From contig JAADIG010000013.1 in NCBI GenBank assembly GCA_013151445.1, positions 1 to 61,202 of the forward strand: 61,202 bases of DNA, read 5' to 3'. Under the pieces are notes generated by a model that did no database searches, had not been told where the DNA came from, and saw only the letters and a program-made list of their open reading frames with translations. The translations under genes were made by a program, and so were the position numbers. Of the stretch, positions 1 through 9,340 are shown piece by piece (within the stretch, counting starts at the first letter, position 1; each line of letters opens with the position of its first letter). The stretch comes from Actinomycetota bacterium. GTDB lineage: Bacteria; Actinomycetota; Acidimicrobiia; Spongiisociales; UBA5794.

Positions 1-241
1 ACAGGCCGGTCCCGGTTCCGCGGTCGAGCCTGGCGATCGTCTCCAGGTCGTACTCGATAGTTATCGGATACCCGTCGGGGGAGAGCCCGATCGGCCTTGA
101 CCAATCGTTGTTGTTCACCTCGTCCCCGGTGCGAGAACACGTGAGACGGACAATGTGCGGGTGGATGCGGAGGTTCATGGCATCTATTGATAGCACTTCA
201 ACATCTCGGTGCCACTCGGTATCGATTAGTTCCCCAAGCAT
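1..241 (-). CDS. Partial hypothetical protein running off the left edge
   Basis: An open minus-strand frame starts at an ATG at 241 and continues for 80 codons without a stop to the window edge. The visible N-terminus begins MLGELIDTEW and contains WSRPIGLSPDGYPITIEYDL; it is mixed and soluble-looking, with no signal peptide. I do not recognise a family. Its start lies about 10 bases from the left copy of the tRNA-Leu-associated repeat, so the N-terminus may be a product of rearrangement. The only support is the open frame and a plausible composition. Confidence 0.35.
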   Translation of the reverse strand, partial: MLGELIDTEWHRDVEVLSIDAMNLRIHPHIVRLTCSRTGDEVNNNDWSRPIGLSPDGYPITIEYDLETIARLDRGTGTGL

Positions 242-252
242 CGACGCTGTGA

Positions 253-313
253 CGTCGAGCGCCGGAAGGTGCTTGAAAGTCGTGGGGATACTGAGACATT
301 GTGCGGACGGTGG
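253..313. repeat. Left copy of the tRNA-Leu-associated repeat (candidate att site)
   Basis: These 61 bases match 25762–25822 in the same orientation without gaps, with 5 mismatches by eye. The last 12 bases are the 3' acceptor end of tRNA-Leu(UAG) read on the plus strand. The other copies are at 25651–25971 beside the intact tRNA-Leu gene. Together they bracket the catabolic region, as attL and attR would bracket a genomic island. No integrase gene is visible between them. Confidence 0.65.
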
Positions 314-391
314 TGTGTTGTTTCAGGACATAGGACTGAGAGGGATTTGACCCGCGGCCTTCGAGTTATAAGTTTCAACACGTCGTCCGCA
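302..391 (-). pseudogene. Chimeric tRNA-like relic
   Basis: Both ends match the acceptor strands of tRNA-Leu(UAG): TGCGGACG at the 5' side and CGTCCGCA at the 3' side on the minus strand. The interior is unlike tRNA-Leu. It holds a CTTATAA anticodon-loop-like string, then CTCGAAGGCCGCGGG and a T-arm-like GGGTCAAATCCC that lacks one T. This resembles the 3' half of a tRNA-Met/Ile type gene, without a proper D-arm or anticodon stem. I read it as a non-functional mosaic at an integration scar. Confidence 0.35.
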
Positions 392-488
392 CCGATGTCA
401 CTAGGTCCACGAAACCCTTGGCATAGGGGCTGTCGCATGAATCCGTGCGTTCCTCGCGTTTTGGTTGGCCGCGCGGGACAGCGGCGTC

Positions 489-1147
489 ATGGTGAATTTA
501 CGTACTGTTGAGCGGGATCAGTTGTTGTTGATGTCGTCGTCTGATTGGTTGCCGCCGGATCATCTGGCCTGGTTCATTGTTGATGTGGCCGCCGAGTTGG
601 ATCTATCTGGGTTCTATCCGTCATTGCGGACCGATGGTCGGGGCGGTGCATCGTATGACCCAGGGGTCGCGCTCGATGTCTTGTTGTATTCGTATTGTGC
701 GGGAGAGCGCTCGAGCCGGCGTATCGTGCAACGTCTCTGTGAATATGTCGCGTTCCGGGTGATCGCAGCGAATCAGCAGCCGGATCATGCCACGTTGGCT
801 CGGTTCCGCCACCGTCATTAGGACACGATCGCCGGTGTGTTCTCCCAGGTGGTGGGGTTGTGCATCGCTGAAGGGTTGGTGCAGTCGGGGGTCGTGGCGA
901 TCGATGGGACGAAGATCGAACCCGACGTATCGGCCGGGTCGTCGTCGGTGGCTCATCGCCAGATCGTCGATGAGATCCTGGAAGAAGCTGAAGCGGTTGA
1001 TGCTGCCGACGACACCAAGTTCGGGGATCACCGTGGCGATGATCTGCCCGCCAGGTGGGTGGGTCGTCGTGACAGTCGGGTCCGGTTGCGTGAGGTGTCG
1101 CGTCAACTCGATGCTGATAGCCCGTGTGATGCCAAGTCGTATCAGGC
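489..1147 (+). pseudogene. Truncated, stop-interrupted IS transposase (IS1182-like)
   Basis: The frame from ATG 489 reads like the N-terminal part of an IS1182/DUF772-type transposase: VERDQ, WLPPDHLAWF, YDPGVALDVLLYSYCAGERSSR, then PDHATLARFRHRH. An in-frame TAG follows at 819–821. The same frame continues with GVVAIDGTKIEPDVSAGSS, the conserved stretch after the RFR motif, to about 1147. There the frame loses similarity and the DNA becomes the antisense strand of an SMP-30 gene. The catalytic C-terminal half is missing, so the element cannot encode an active transposase. I could not identify terminal inverted repeats. Confidence 0.75.
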
Positions 1148-1874
1148 GAACATTGGGCATGTCGGCCGTTGCACGGGCAACATTGCAACCCGCTCAACGT
1201 TGCCTTCTGGATTGAATCGGGTGAGCCTCGAGCCGTCCCAATGGGCAACCCAAACGTGGCCTTCCTCATCGACCGTTGCTCCGTCCGGGTAGCCGTGCTC
1301 CTGAGGTATCTCGGTGAACACCCGTCGATTCGCGATGTCACCTGTTTCCGTGTCGTAATCCCATGCCCAGATCACTCTCTCGGGGCTGTCGCCGAAGTAC
1401 ATCGTCCGTCCGTCTGGACTCCGACACAGGGAGTTCGCGATTCTGATATTTCCCACGACTCGTGTGTATCCAAGAGTCTCATCGAGACGATACAAGGCAG
1501 CTACCGGTTGAGCGGCGTCGACGTCATGAAGCGTGCCAGCCCAGAACCGACCCTGACGGTCACAGCGACCATCATTGAACCGATTCTCCGGTAGGTGTGA
1601 CTCTGGATCAACAATCGGGGTCACATCACCGGTCTTGAGATCGAGGAAGCAGAAACCCGAGCGCATAGCAACTACGAGACCATCTCCAGCGCGAATCGAT
1701 AGGGATCCAATAACCTCGGACGGGTCCACACTTCGTCCAAACCTGTTTCTGGATCGTAGCGGTGAATCTCGGGGGCCCTGATGTCTACCCAGTACAACCT
1801 TTGCGTCTCGGGGTCCCAAGCGGCCCTTCGCCGATCTGGGACCTTACGTTCACGGCGCAACTGACCTCTGTCAT
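1145..1874 (-). pseudogene. Decayed SMP-30/gluconolactonase-family lactonase
   Basis: The minus-strand fragments assemble into an SMP-30/LRE-type sugar lactonase, which hydrolyses aldonolactones to aldonic acids. From ATG 1874 the frame gives IGEGPL. A one-base loss near 1815–1819 shifts to WDPETQRLYWVDIRAPEIHRY. A second shift near 1720–1726 leads to SEVIGSLSIRAGDGLVVAM, then FNDGRCDRQGRFWAGT and PDGRTMYFGDS. The C-terminus ends at LPVQRPTCPMF, where the IS remnant begins. It lies directly downstream of kdgK on the same strand, which fits a lost first step of the sugar-acid pathway. Confidence 0.8.
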
Positions 1875-1905
1875 ACTCGCACAACCCACTCTGTTCTTCG
1901 AGAGG

Positions 1906-3018
1906 TCACCGCACCACGCGCGCGTTTCCGCCAGCTGCAAGGGCTTCGACCTCATCAACACTCGCCATAGAAGTATCGCCGGGAGTTGTCATGGCGAGTG
2001 CCCCATGTGCGGCCCCGAGTTCCACGGCCTCTTGAAGAGATCTTCCATTCAACAGTGCAAAAATCAGACCCGAAGCGAAGCTGTCGCCGCCTCCGACGCG
2101 GTCGAGAATATGGAGTCCTGTGCGGTGGGTTGCCTTCACAGACCCGGTCTCTTGGGACCACGCGACCGCACCCCAATCGTTTGTCGAGGCATCGTGAACC
2201 TCCCTCAACGTTGTGGCAATGATCTTGACTGATTGATATTCTTCTACCACAGATCGGTTCATCGCTTCGAAGTGGCGGGGATCCAGGCCTGTTAGGGTTT
2301 CGTCGATGCTCGGAACTGAGAAGCCAAGTGCAGCGGTGAAATCCTCTTCGTTGCCGATTAGGACGTCGACCTGTTCTACCAGTTCGCGGTTCACAATCTG
2401 AGCCCGATCCCTTCCGCCTTGGCCCTCCCAGATGCTGGGCCGGTAGTTGAGGTCATACGAAACGATCGTGCCGTATTGTCGAGCAATGTTCATAGCCTCT
2501 GCAGCGACGATCGCTGTCGTCTCCGACAGCCCTGCGAATATTCCGCCGGTGTGGAACCAGCGCACGCCGAGGGTACCGAAGATGTGGTCCCAATCGACGT
2601 CCCCTGGTTCGAGCGCGGCTGTGGCCGTGTTGGCTCGGTCTGAAACGCCCAGCGCTCCGCGGACTCCAAAGCCGCGTTCTGTGAAGTTCAGGGCGTTCCG
2701 GTTTTGCCAGCCGATGCCGCGCGTGGGTTTCCAAACCGCGTGAGAGAGGTCCACGCCACCCTGCAACACCAGGTCCTCAAGAAGGCGACCCACATCGTTT
2801 CGCCCGATACCCGTAACGATGGCTGCGCGCAGCCCGAAACATTTTCGCAAGCCGCGAGCTACGTTGTATTCACCCCCTCCTTCAGACACGGCGAAAGAAC
2901 GAGCGGTCCGAATTCGACCCTCGCGGGGGTCGAATCGCAACATCACCTCGCCAAGCGCTAGCGCATCGATCTGACATTCGTCCTCAGAGCGGATTTCAAG
3001 GATGGCGCTGCGAGTCAT
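1906..3018 (-). CDS. kdgK: 2-Keto-3-deoxygluconate kinase (PfkB family)
   Basis: This PfkB/ribokinase-fold sugar kinase is 370 residues long. It has an N-terminal GEVMLRFDP strand, an EGGGEYNVARGL substrate-binding region and the C-terminal PfkB signature DRVGGGDSFASGL with the catalytic Asp. It most resembles KdgK, which phosphorylates 2-keto-3-deoxygluconate to KDPG using ATP in the cytoplasm. Its ATG overlaps the last four bases of the upstream KDPG aldolase gene (ATGA), so the two are translationally coupled and form consecutive steps. Its substrate could also be a related 2-keto-3-deoxy or simple sugar; the aldolase partner favours KDG. Confidence 0.88.
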   Translation of the reverse strand: MTRSAILEIRSEDECQIDALALGEVMLRFDPREGRIRTARSFAVSEGGGEYNVARGLRKCFGLRAAIVTGIGRNDVGRLLEDLVLQGGVDLSHAVWKPTRGIGWQNRNALNFTERGFGVRGALGVSDRANTATAALEPGDVDWDHIFGTLGVRWFHTGGIFAGLSETTAIVAAEAMNIARQYGTIVSYDLNYRPSIWEGQGGRDRAQIVNRELVEQVDVLIGNEEDFTAALGFSVPSIDETLTGLDPRHFEAMNRSVVEEYQSVKIIATTLREVHDASTNDWGAVAWSQETGSVKATHRTGLHILDRVGGGDSFASGLIFALLNGRSLQEAVELGAAHGALAMTTPGDTSMASVDEVEALAAGGNARVVR

Positions 3019-3671
3019 CGCAGGGCACCGCTGATTGCGATAGCTTCGGTAGCGAGGCGTTCGATGCGCCTCCAGTCGCCATTGTCGATCGCTGGCTGTG
3101 GAGCAATCCAGCTGCCACCGACCGCAATCACGGATGGGAGTTGGAGATAGGCAGGCGCTAGCTCCAGTGTTATGCCGCCGGTCGGGAAGAAAGATATCTC
3201 GCGATCAAGGGCCGAGAGAGTCTTCACCATCGTTGTGCCGCCAAGCAGCTCAGCGGGGAATAGCTTCACTACGTTGAGACCGAGAGAGAGCGCCGCGTAC
3301 ATCTCGGTCGGTGTGCTTATACCTGGGATTACCAGGATGTTCTTGTCCAAACATGCTCGCACGACAGCTGGATCCAGACCCGGCGAAACAATGAACTGTG
3401 CTCCTGCACCAATTGCCGCCGCAGCCTGATCCGCGTCGGTAACGGTGCCCGCCCCTACCAAGAGACCGTCAATTCGTGCCGCTCTCTGGATTGCTTCAAG
3501 ACCGGCGGAAGTACGAAGCGTGATTTCGATGATCGACAAACCGCCCCGAACGAGCGACTTCGCTAGAGGTTCTGCATCAGACGGGTCTGCGAGAGTCACC
3601 ACAGGCACTACGCCACGAGACCGAATCTGTCGCAGCACTTCAGATGCACCGGTCAGGATCGAATCATCCAT
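3015..3671 (-). CDS. eda: KDPG/KHG aldolase
   Basis: This 218-residue class I aldolase has a TIM-barrel pattern typical of Eda. The Schiff-base lysine is in VVKLFPAE, the catalytic glutamate is in SIIEITLRT, and GAGTV and FFPTGGI phosphate-binding segments are present. It cleaves 2-keto-3-deoxy-6-phosphogluconate to pyruvate and glyceraldehyde 3-phosphate. Its stop overlaps the kdgK start by four bases. All key residues I can check are intact. Confidence 0.92.
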   Translation of the reverse strand: MDDSILTGASEVLRQIRSRGVVPVVTLADPSDAEPLAKSLVRGGLSIIEITLRTSAGLEAIQRAARIDGLLVGAGTVTDADQAAAAIGAGAQFIVSPGLDPAVVRACLDKNILVIPGISTPTEMYAALSLGLNVVKLFPAELLGGTTMVKTLSALDREISFFPTGGITLELAPAYLQLPSVIAVGGSWIAPQPAIDNGDWRRIERLATEAIAISGALR

Positions 3672-3777
3672 CAGAGCAGTCCGAACTGGTCGTAGGCCTC
3701 TGTGGCCGTCATACTTCGCGGCATTGCGCTGTCCGACAAAAAGCGAGACTGGGTCAACTTACTCGTCCTTCTCTCTC

Positions 3778-4617
3778 TCACCCTGATACCTCTTGGCCGG
3801 TCGGCCCTGGTCGAGATTCCGCGGCGGTCCCTGCCCACGGTGAATCCTCGCCGACTGAATGTGCGAGCAGCGCCAGGAGGGCCGAACCTGAGTGCCGGGC
3901 TGCGGCATCGGGGGTCATTCTTCTGATCGCGTGATAGGCGCGACGACCGTGTGCAAGCGCGATGGGTGATCGTCCAGCCAACTCAACTGCTATCCCATCG
4001 ATGCGTGCATCAAGCTCGTCTTCCGACACAACCTCGTTCAGCAATCCAAGCTCCAGCGCCTCGGGGGCACCCAACAGCCGACCGGAGTACCACAGGTCAA
4101 AAAGCAGTTTCCGCGGCAGAGCATGCTCTGCCGCGGCCATCGCAAGCATCGGGAAGAGTCCTGCCTTGATCTCGGGATAACCAAACGTCGCGGTGTCTAC
4201 AGCGACGGCAAGATCCGACGTGTGCAGGAGGCTCATTCCGGCGGCGTGGCAAGGCCCATTGATCGCCGCGATCACAGGAACCTCAAGCGTGTCGATTGTG
4301 CCGAGCAGTCGCAGAAAGGACGCGGCGAAGGCTTCCTGTGAGGCAATTACTCCGTCACTCAGCCCATCGATCATCCCTCCGGGACAAAACACACGATCGC
4401 GACCTGTGAGCACGATAACGCGGCAGTAGTCATCCGAGGCTGACGTCACGAGTTCGTCGTGAAGTGTGTCAAGGGTTGCCCTCGACAGTCGGTTGTCTTG
4501 GTCTCGCTCTGCAATTCGCAACCATGTCGCTGGACCGCGGTGCTCGACCATGACGCGTGCTCGTTGCGAAGTACTTTCAGTTGTCAGTCGTGCCGTTGTG
4601 CCGGTGTCGTCATCCAT
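3778..4617 (-). CDS. Enoyl-CoA hydratase/isomerase family protein
   Basis: This is a crotonase-fold protein of 279 residues. The two oxyanion-hole segments are visible, RDRVFCPGG and GPCHAAGMSLL, followed by FGYPEIKAGLFP with a possible catalytic Glu. About 30 N-terminal and 25 C-terminal residues are low-complexity extensions. It heads the minus-strand block and lies about 100 bases upstream of eda. A CoA-dependent step is unexpected in an Entner–Doudoroff branch; it may serve the acyl-CoA made by the divergently transcribed acylating aldehyde dehydrogenase. The exact reaction is unknown. Confidence 0.85.
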   Translation of the reverse strand: MDDDTGTTARLTTESTSQRARVMVEHRGPATWLRIAERDQDNRLSRATLDTLHDELVTSASDDYCRVIVLTGRDRVFCPGGMIDGLSDGVIASQEAFAASFLRLLGTIDTLEVPVIAAINGPCHAAGMSLLHTSDLAVAVDTATFGYPEIKAGLFPMLAMAAAEHALPRKLLFDLWYSGRLLGAPEALELGLLNEVVSEDELDARIDGIAVELAGRSPIALAHGRRAYHAIRRMTPDAAARHSGSALLALLAHSVGEDSPWAGTAAESRPGPTGQEVSG

Positions 4618-5286
4618 GTCCTGTCCTCTGCTGGAGCGGCCGGTATCTAGCAGCCTGATTGTATGGGGTCACCCTAGGATGGTGACCTCGCAGTCCTTCG
4701 ATCGGCGATCGGGTCCGCGATATGGCCCCAGACTGTGGTTGGTGACTCGACGCCCAGACTCGCGACGTTGACGTCATCGACCATATTGGCGCATGGCCGC
4801 TGTCTACGACGCAACGTCTGAGGTAACGGGTATGGGTCCACTCGAATCGTTCCGCGATCCGGAACGCCCGAGCGCCGGGTGTGCTGCTACCGCGGTCTGC
4901 AGGCCGCAGAGCATTGCGACAACGGTTTGCAGTACTCATGAGTCCGCCAAGGTTCCGACCCCGGCATTGGGCGGGTTCGCCAGCACACGCGTTCTTGCCG
5001 CCTGCCTCGTCGATGTCGTCAAGGCCGTCCGCGTCTGACCGTCGCACCAACACAGTCATCCTTCTGGGTCCGACACTGTGGCGGCGAAATTTCTCGCGGC
5101 ACTAGTCGGGAGTAGGCCATTACGAACAGTCATTCAATCGTCCTTACGTATCGAAGGGGGTCCAACATGCGGCGTGGTTTGCGGTACATATTCCAGGCGG
5201 ATACAGCACTGCGACTTGCGTTCCAAGCAGACATCATACATCATACAAGTTAATACGCTTCCCCGCGAAGGAAAGAACGGCAAACT
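4618..5286. other. Intergenic region between divergent operons with decayed coding sequence
   Basis: No intact gene is visible in these 670 bases. On the minus strand three frames alternate between protein-like pieces, for example VLQTVVAMLCGLQTAVAAHPALG and VDDVNVASLGVESPTTVWGH, with stops and shifts between them. This suggests a frameshifted gene remnant that I cannot assign. The right-hand 60 bases are AT-richer, hold the operator-like motif, and carry a purine-rich ribosome-binding site before GTG 5287. Confidence 0.4.
5231..5250 (-). promoter_or_regulatory. Putative operator, variant copy
   Basis: Read on the minus strand the site is ACTTGTATGATGTATGATGT. It shares 12 of 15 bases with the motifs at 9341 and 19511 and itself contains two TATGATG-like repeats. 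It lies about 40 bases upstream of the start of the aldehyde dehydrogenase/aldolase operon, where an FCD-type GntR repressor would be expected to bind. This copy is the weakest of the three. Confidence 0.35.
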
Positions 5287-6192
5287 GTGACCGCATGCGC
5301 AATCCTCGGTTCTGGCAATATCGGGACCGACCTGATGTACAAGGTATTGCGATCGGGTGAGCTTGATCTCCGAGCACTGATCGGAATCGATCCTGATTCC
5401 GAAGGGCTGGACAGGGCGAGAAAACTGGGAGTGGCTGTCTCGTCGCAGGGTTTGCAGTGGCTCATCGACAACGCAGATCAGGTCGATCTCCTTTTCGATG
5501 CCACGTCGGCTGGGGTCCACCGAAGTCACGCTCCTACCTATGAACGCTTAGGTATTGTTGCGATAGATCTCACTCCAGCCAAGATCGGGCCGCCGGTCGT
5601 TCCGGGTGTCAACCTACGAGACCATGTACATGCCCCCAATGTGAACTTGATCACGTGTGGGGGGCAGGCAACGACGCCCGTCGTCGCGGCTGTGAGTCGG
5701 GTCGCACGCGTGCCTTACGCCGAGATCGTGTCAACGGTTGCATCCGATTCGGCAGGGCCGGGTACCAGGGCGAACATTGACGAGTTCACAAGAACGACAT
5801 CGGCGTGCCTTGAGGAGGTAGGCGGTGCTGGAATCGGAAAAGCCATCATGATCCTCAATCCGTCTGATCCGCCAATCATGATGCGCAACACTGTCTACTG
5901 CGGCCTCAAAGCGGGATTCGACTCGGTGCAGATCACCGAATCGATCATGAAGACGGTAGAGGAGGTTCGTGCATACGTACCGGGGTATCGGCTGAAGGGC
6001 AGACCGTTGTTCGAAGAGGGTCCCTTCGCCACGCCAGGCGGCATCGTTGACACGCGTGTTGTCGTTCTGCTTGAGGTCTCAGGAGCAGCCGACTTTCTCC
6101 CTGAATACGCCGGCAATCTCGACATCATGACGGCGGCAGCCGTAAGGGTTGGCGAGGCAATCGGTGCCGCTCGCGAAGGGCGCAAGTCATGA
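5287..6192 (+). CDS. mhpF: Acylating acetaldehyde (aldehyde) dehydrogenase, DmpF/MhpF type
   Basis: This 301-residue enzyme converts a short aldehyde, CoA and NAD+ to acyl-CoA. It has the N-terminal dinucleotide motif [10 protein letters not shown], the catalytic cysteine at about residue 124 in [11 protein letters not shown], and the C-terminal region NIDEFTRTT … [12 protein letters not shown] typical of DmpF. The GTG start follows a purine-rich stretch (GAAGGAAAGAA). It overlaps the aldolase gene by four bases (ATGA). The two proteins normally form a complex that channels the aldehyde. No ring-cleavage genes accompany them here. Confidence 0.93.
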   Translation: MTACAILGSGNIGTDLMYKVLRSGELDLRALIGIDPDSEGLDRARKLGVAVSSQGLQWLIDNADQVDLLFDATSAGVHRSHAPTYERLGIVAIDLTPAKIGPPVVPGVNLRDHVHAPNVNLITCGGQATTPVVAAVSRVARVPYAEIVSTVASDSAGPGTRANIDEFTRTTSACLEEVGGAGIGKAIMILNPSDPPIMMRNTVYCGLKAGFDSVQITESIMKTVEEVRAYVPGYRLKGRPLFEEGPFATPGGIVDTRVVVLLEVSGAADFLPEYAGNLDIMTAAAVRVGEAIGAAREGRKS

Positions 6193-7214
6193 CTGCAGCA
6201 TTTCGGCTTACGGACTCAACGCTTCGTGACGGGTCACACGCAATCAGCCATCAGTTCACCGTAGAGCAGGTGCGCGCGGTTGTTCGCGGCTTGGACCGTG
6301 CGGGTGTCCGGGTGATCGAGGTGGCTCATGGCGATGGCCTTGGTGGCTCAAGCTTCAACTATGGATTTTCCCAGGTCGATGAGATGGAGCTGGTGCGCGC
6401 TGCCGTCGACGAATCTGAAAATGCCCGAATCGCGGTCCTCCTCCTTCCGGGAATCGGGATCAAGGACGATCTCGTCCGGGCCGCCGATGTCGGCGCCTCC
6501 GTGGCGCGGATAGCAACACACAGCACAGAAGCAGACATTTCCAACCAGCACATAGTACTCGCAAAGGACCTCGGTATGGAAGCAGTTGGATTTCTCATGC
6601 TTTCTCACATGGTCAGCCCCACAGCGCTGCTTGAGCAAGCAAAGCGGATGGAATCATACGGGGCCGACGCAGTGTACGTGGTGGACTCAGCTGGCGCGAT
6701 GACGGAGAGAGACACGATGGAACGCATCTCCGTCCTCAAGAGTGGTCTTGAGTGTGGTGTCGGCCTCCACGCTCACAACAATCTGTCGCTTGCGGTGGCG
6801 AACTCGCTCGCCGCGATCGGCGAGGGAATCGACCAGGTTGATGGATGCCTCATTGGCCTCGGTGCGGGTGCAGGAAACTGTCCGTCGGAGATTCTGGTTG
6901 CTGCTTGCGACCGGGCAGGCTACGAAACCGGGATAGGCCTCACTGAACTGCTCGATGTTGCAACAGATGTTGTGCGGCCGCTGAGTCCGCACCAGGGTGT
7001 CATCGATCGCGACGGTTTGATGCTTGGGTACGCCGGTGTATATGGGTCGTTCTTACTGCACGCCAAGCGGGCTGCGGAAGTGTACGGCGTTGCGTGCGAC
7101 GACATTCTCTTGGAGCTGGGATCACGGAGAGTTGTAGGCGGCCAGGAAGACATGATCATCGATGTGGCCCTCGAACTGAGCAACGAGAGGGGCGCACGCG
7201 ACGCAAACAATTGA
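6189..7214 (+). CDS. mhpE: 4-Hydroxy-2-oxovalerate aldolase, DmpG/MhpE type
   Basis: This 341-residue class II aldolase cleaves 4-hydroxy-2-oxoacids to pyruvate and an aldehyde with a divalent metal. The catalytic motif STLRDGSHA (Arg, Asp, His) is at residues 9–17, the metal-binding HAHNN is near residue 200, and a C-terminal communication-domain tyrosine lies in [13 protein letters not shown]. All expected active-site residues are present. It is translationally coupled to the upstream dehydrogenase. In this sugar-acid setting its substrate may be a 2-keto-3-deoxy acid rather than 4-hydroxy-2-oxovalerate; that is inference. Confidence 0.93.
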   Translation: MTAAFRLTDSTLRDGSHAISHQFTVEQVRAVVRGLDRAGVRVIEVAHGDGLGGSSFNYGFSQVDEMELVRAAVDESENARIAVLLLPGIGIKDDLVRAADVGASVARIATHSTEADISNQHIVLAKDLGMEAVGFLMLSHMVSPTALLEQAKRMESYGADAVYVVDSAGAMTERDTMERISVLKSGLECGVGLHAHNNLSLAVANSLAAIGEGIDQVDGCLIGLGAGAGNCPSEILVAACDRAGYETGIGLTELLDVATDVVRPLSPHQGVIDRDGLMLGYAGVYGSFLLHAKRAAEVYGVACDDILLELGSRRVVGGQEDMIIDVALELSNERGARDANN

Positions 7215-7303
7215 GTCCGAAGCACGCGATGCAACCCTCAGCGGCGTGGGAACGTCGGAGTTGGCAAAGGATCGCGCGACGATCCCATTCTAGGAGGTGC
7301 AGC

Positions 7304-7432
7304 ATGCGGTGGGTCGTGACCGTCTTGTGCCGCGGCATGCAACAAGATCGTGAGTGGTCCGTGACGGCACGGCAACCATTTAAGACGCATGCACCCACCG
7401 GTAAAGGCTTGGCAAGCGGCTTCTTCCGGTGA
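7304..7432 (+). CDS. Possible small protein between aldolase and dehydratase genes
   Basis: A 42-codon frame begins at ATG 7304, six bases after a full AGGAGG ribosome-binding site (7292–7297). It starts [12 protein letters not shown] and is basic at the end. Its TGA (7430–7432) overlaps an ATG at 7432 that opens into the dehydratase frame. The strong binding site is the main support; the sequence has no recognisable family. It may be a leader peptide. Confidence 0.35.
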   Translation: MRWVVTVLCRGMQQDREWSVTARQPFKTHAPTGKGLASGFFR

Positions 7433-7515
7433 TGTTCCATAGCTCAGCAGGACGAACTCGGAATATCGTCAAACTCAAGAACAGATCGTTAACCCATTCC
7501 AGGAGCAAACCGAAC

Positions 7516-9213
7516 ATGCAGCTACCCTACGACAAGCCGACGGACCCCGCAAAGCGAAAAAGTGCGCAGATGACGGACGGAATCGACCGGGCGGGAGCTC
7601 GTGCGATGCTCAAGGCGACGGGCCTAACAGACGCCGATCTCGCGAAGCCGATCGTTGGAGTGGGTACATCGTGGATCGAGACCATGCCCTGCAATGCAAC
7701 TCATCGCGACCTCGCAGAGTCGGTAAAGGCTGGCATCAGAGAGGCGGGCGGAACCCCGATGGGGTTCAACACCATCGCAATTAGCGATGCCGTTTCTATG
7801 GGAACCGAAGGCATGCGTGCGTCGCTTGTCTCGCGAGAGGTAATTGCGGACTCGATCGAACTCGTTGCGCGGGGACACTCATTTGATGGACTAGTGTGTA
7901 TTACGGGGTGTGACAAGACGACCCCAGCCGCGGTGATGGCTCTCGGGAGGCTGGACATCCCCTCGCTCGTTCTCTACAGCGGCTCAATCGAGCCTGGGAT
8001 TCGCGGCGAAACGAGAATCACGATCTTGGATGTATTCGAGGGACTCGGGGCGTATTACGCCGGGCAGGCGACAGCGCAAGAAGTGTACGAGCTCGAGAGT
8101 GCCGCCTGCCCCGGAGCGGGTGCGTGTGGAGGGCAGTGGACTGCGAACTCGATGAGCACCGTCCTCACCGCGATGGGATTGTCGCCCGCCGGACTCAATG
8201 ACATCCCAGCACTTCACTCGGACAAACCTGAAGCCGGTCGGAGGGCCGGGGTCACAATCATGGAGCTTGTACGCAAAGGAGTGACGGCGCGTTCGATCGT
8301 CGACCGCGACGCCATCGAGAACGCGATCTCAGCTGTTGCGGCGACTGGTGGGTCGAGTAACGCCGTGATGCACCTGCTCGCCATTGCCGCGGAGTTCGAC
8401 GTACCTCTTACGATCGATGAGATCGGAGAACAGATTGCGAGTACGCCGGTCCTCACAGAGCTCTCGCCGTCCGGTCCGGATCTCGCCGTGGATCTCCACG
8501 CCGCCGGGGGTGTGCCTCTCGTGATCAAGAGGCTGGTCGAAGGAGGATTCCTCAATACAGAGACTCGAGGTGTCGATGGGCAGACCATTGCTGAAGTCGC
8601 GGAGGCGGCAGTCGAGACAGATGGTCAGCACGTGGTTCGCTCGACGGAGGCACCAATCAAGGAGTCGGGCGGCCTCCGGATACTGCGAGGAACGCTCGCA
8701 CCCGACACGTGCATCGTCAAGCTTGGCAATCGTGATCGGACGCGCCATATCGGCCCGGCCATTGTCTTCGATTCGGAAGAAGAGGCTTATGCCGCGATCA
8801 AAGATGGCCGCGTGAAGCCGGGAAACGTGGTGGTCGTGAGATACGAGGGACCCGCGGGCGGCCCGGGAATGCGCGAGATGTTGCAGGTGACGGCGGCAAT
8901 TATCGGTGAGGGACTCGGCGAAACCGTGGCGTTGGTAACGGACGGCCGATTCTCTGGGGCTACTCGTGGCATGATGGTTGGGCATGTCTGTCCCGAAGCG
9001 ATTTCCGGGGGACCGATCGCCCTGGTGGCCGATGGTGACATCATCACGATCGACGTCGAGGTTGGCATCTTGAACGTTGAACTCAACGCCGAAGAAATCG
9101 ACCGTCGTCTGGCCGAGTGGTCCCCGCCTCCGCCGCGCTATCTCGGGGGCGTGTTGGGTAGATACAGTCGAACGGTGGGACCTGCGAGTGACGGTGCGGT
9201 CCTCACATCCTGA
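7516..9213 (+). CDS. IlvD/Edd-family dihydroxy-acid or sugar-acid dehydratase
   Basis: This Fe–S dehydratase is 565 residues long from ATG 7516, which follows AGGAG at 7501. An upstream in-frame start at 7429/7432 is possible but adds a non-conserved basic tail. The cluster cysteines are visible in [21 protein letters not shown] and [16 protein letters not shown], and the C-terminal [14 protein letters not shown] motif is present. It removes water from a 2,3-dihydroxy acid. By sequence alone it could be IlvD of branched-chain synthesis; with kdgK, eda and a sugar importer around it, a sugar-acid dehydratase making a 2-keto-3-deoxy acid is likely. Confidence 0.88.
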   Translation: MQLPYDKPTDPAKRKSAQMTDGIDRAGARAMLKATGLTDADLAKPIVGVGTSWIETMPCNATHRDLAESVKAGIREAGGTPMGFNTIAISDAVSMGTEGMRASLVSREVIADSIELVARGHSFDGLVCITGCDKTTPAAVMALGRLDIPSLVLYSGSIEPGIRGETRITILDVFEGLGAYYAGQATAQEVYELESAACPGAGACGGQWTANSMSTVLTAMGLSPAGLNDIPALHSDKPEAGRRAGVTIMELVRKGVTARSIVDRDAIENAISAVAATGGSSNAVMHLLAIAAEFDVPLTIDEIGEQIASTPVLTELSPSGPDLAVDLHAAGGVPLVIKRLVEGGFLNTETRGVDGQTIAEVAEAAVETDGQHVVRSTEAPIKESGGLRILRGTLAPDTCIVKLGNRDRTRHIGPAIVFDSEEEAYAAIKDGRVKPGNVVVVRYEGPAGGPGMREMLQVTAAIIGEGLGETVALVTDGRFSGATRGMMVGHVCPEAISGGPIALVADGDIITIDVEVGILNVELNAEEIDRRLAEWSPPPPRYLGGVLGRYSRTVGPASDGAVLTS

Positions 9214-9340
9214 ATTCTGTACACAGGTCGAGCGTGGTCACGTCATTCCCCGGCGGTCCGACGTCATTTCCTGATCGGCGTCCTTCCGTGCGATTGCTTA
9301 CTTCACGAAATGAAACTCGCCCACTACTTGCCATGCAGTC

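Noticed and set aside
574-1341. Long minus-strand frame of 255 codons
   Set aside because: It is antisense to the transposase remnant and SMP-30 junction and its Arg/Pro/Thr-rich translation looks like a shadow.
4610-5059. Minus-strand frame of 149 codons in the divergent gap
   Set aside because: Protein-like pieces are spread over three frames; the single open frame has no recognisable domain. I report the region as decayed instead.
5287-7214. Aromatic meta-cleavage operon
   Set aside because: Only the two terminal genes are present; no ring-cleaving dioxygenase, hydrolase or 2-hydroxypentadienoate hydratase is in the window.
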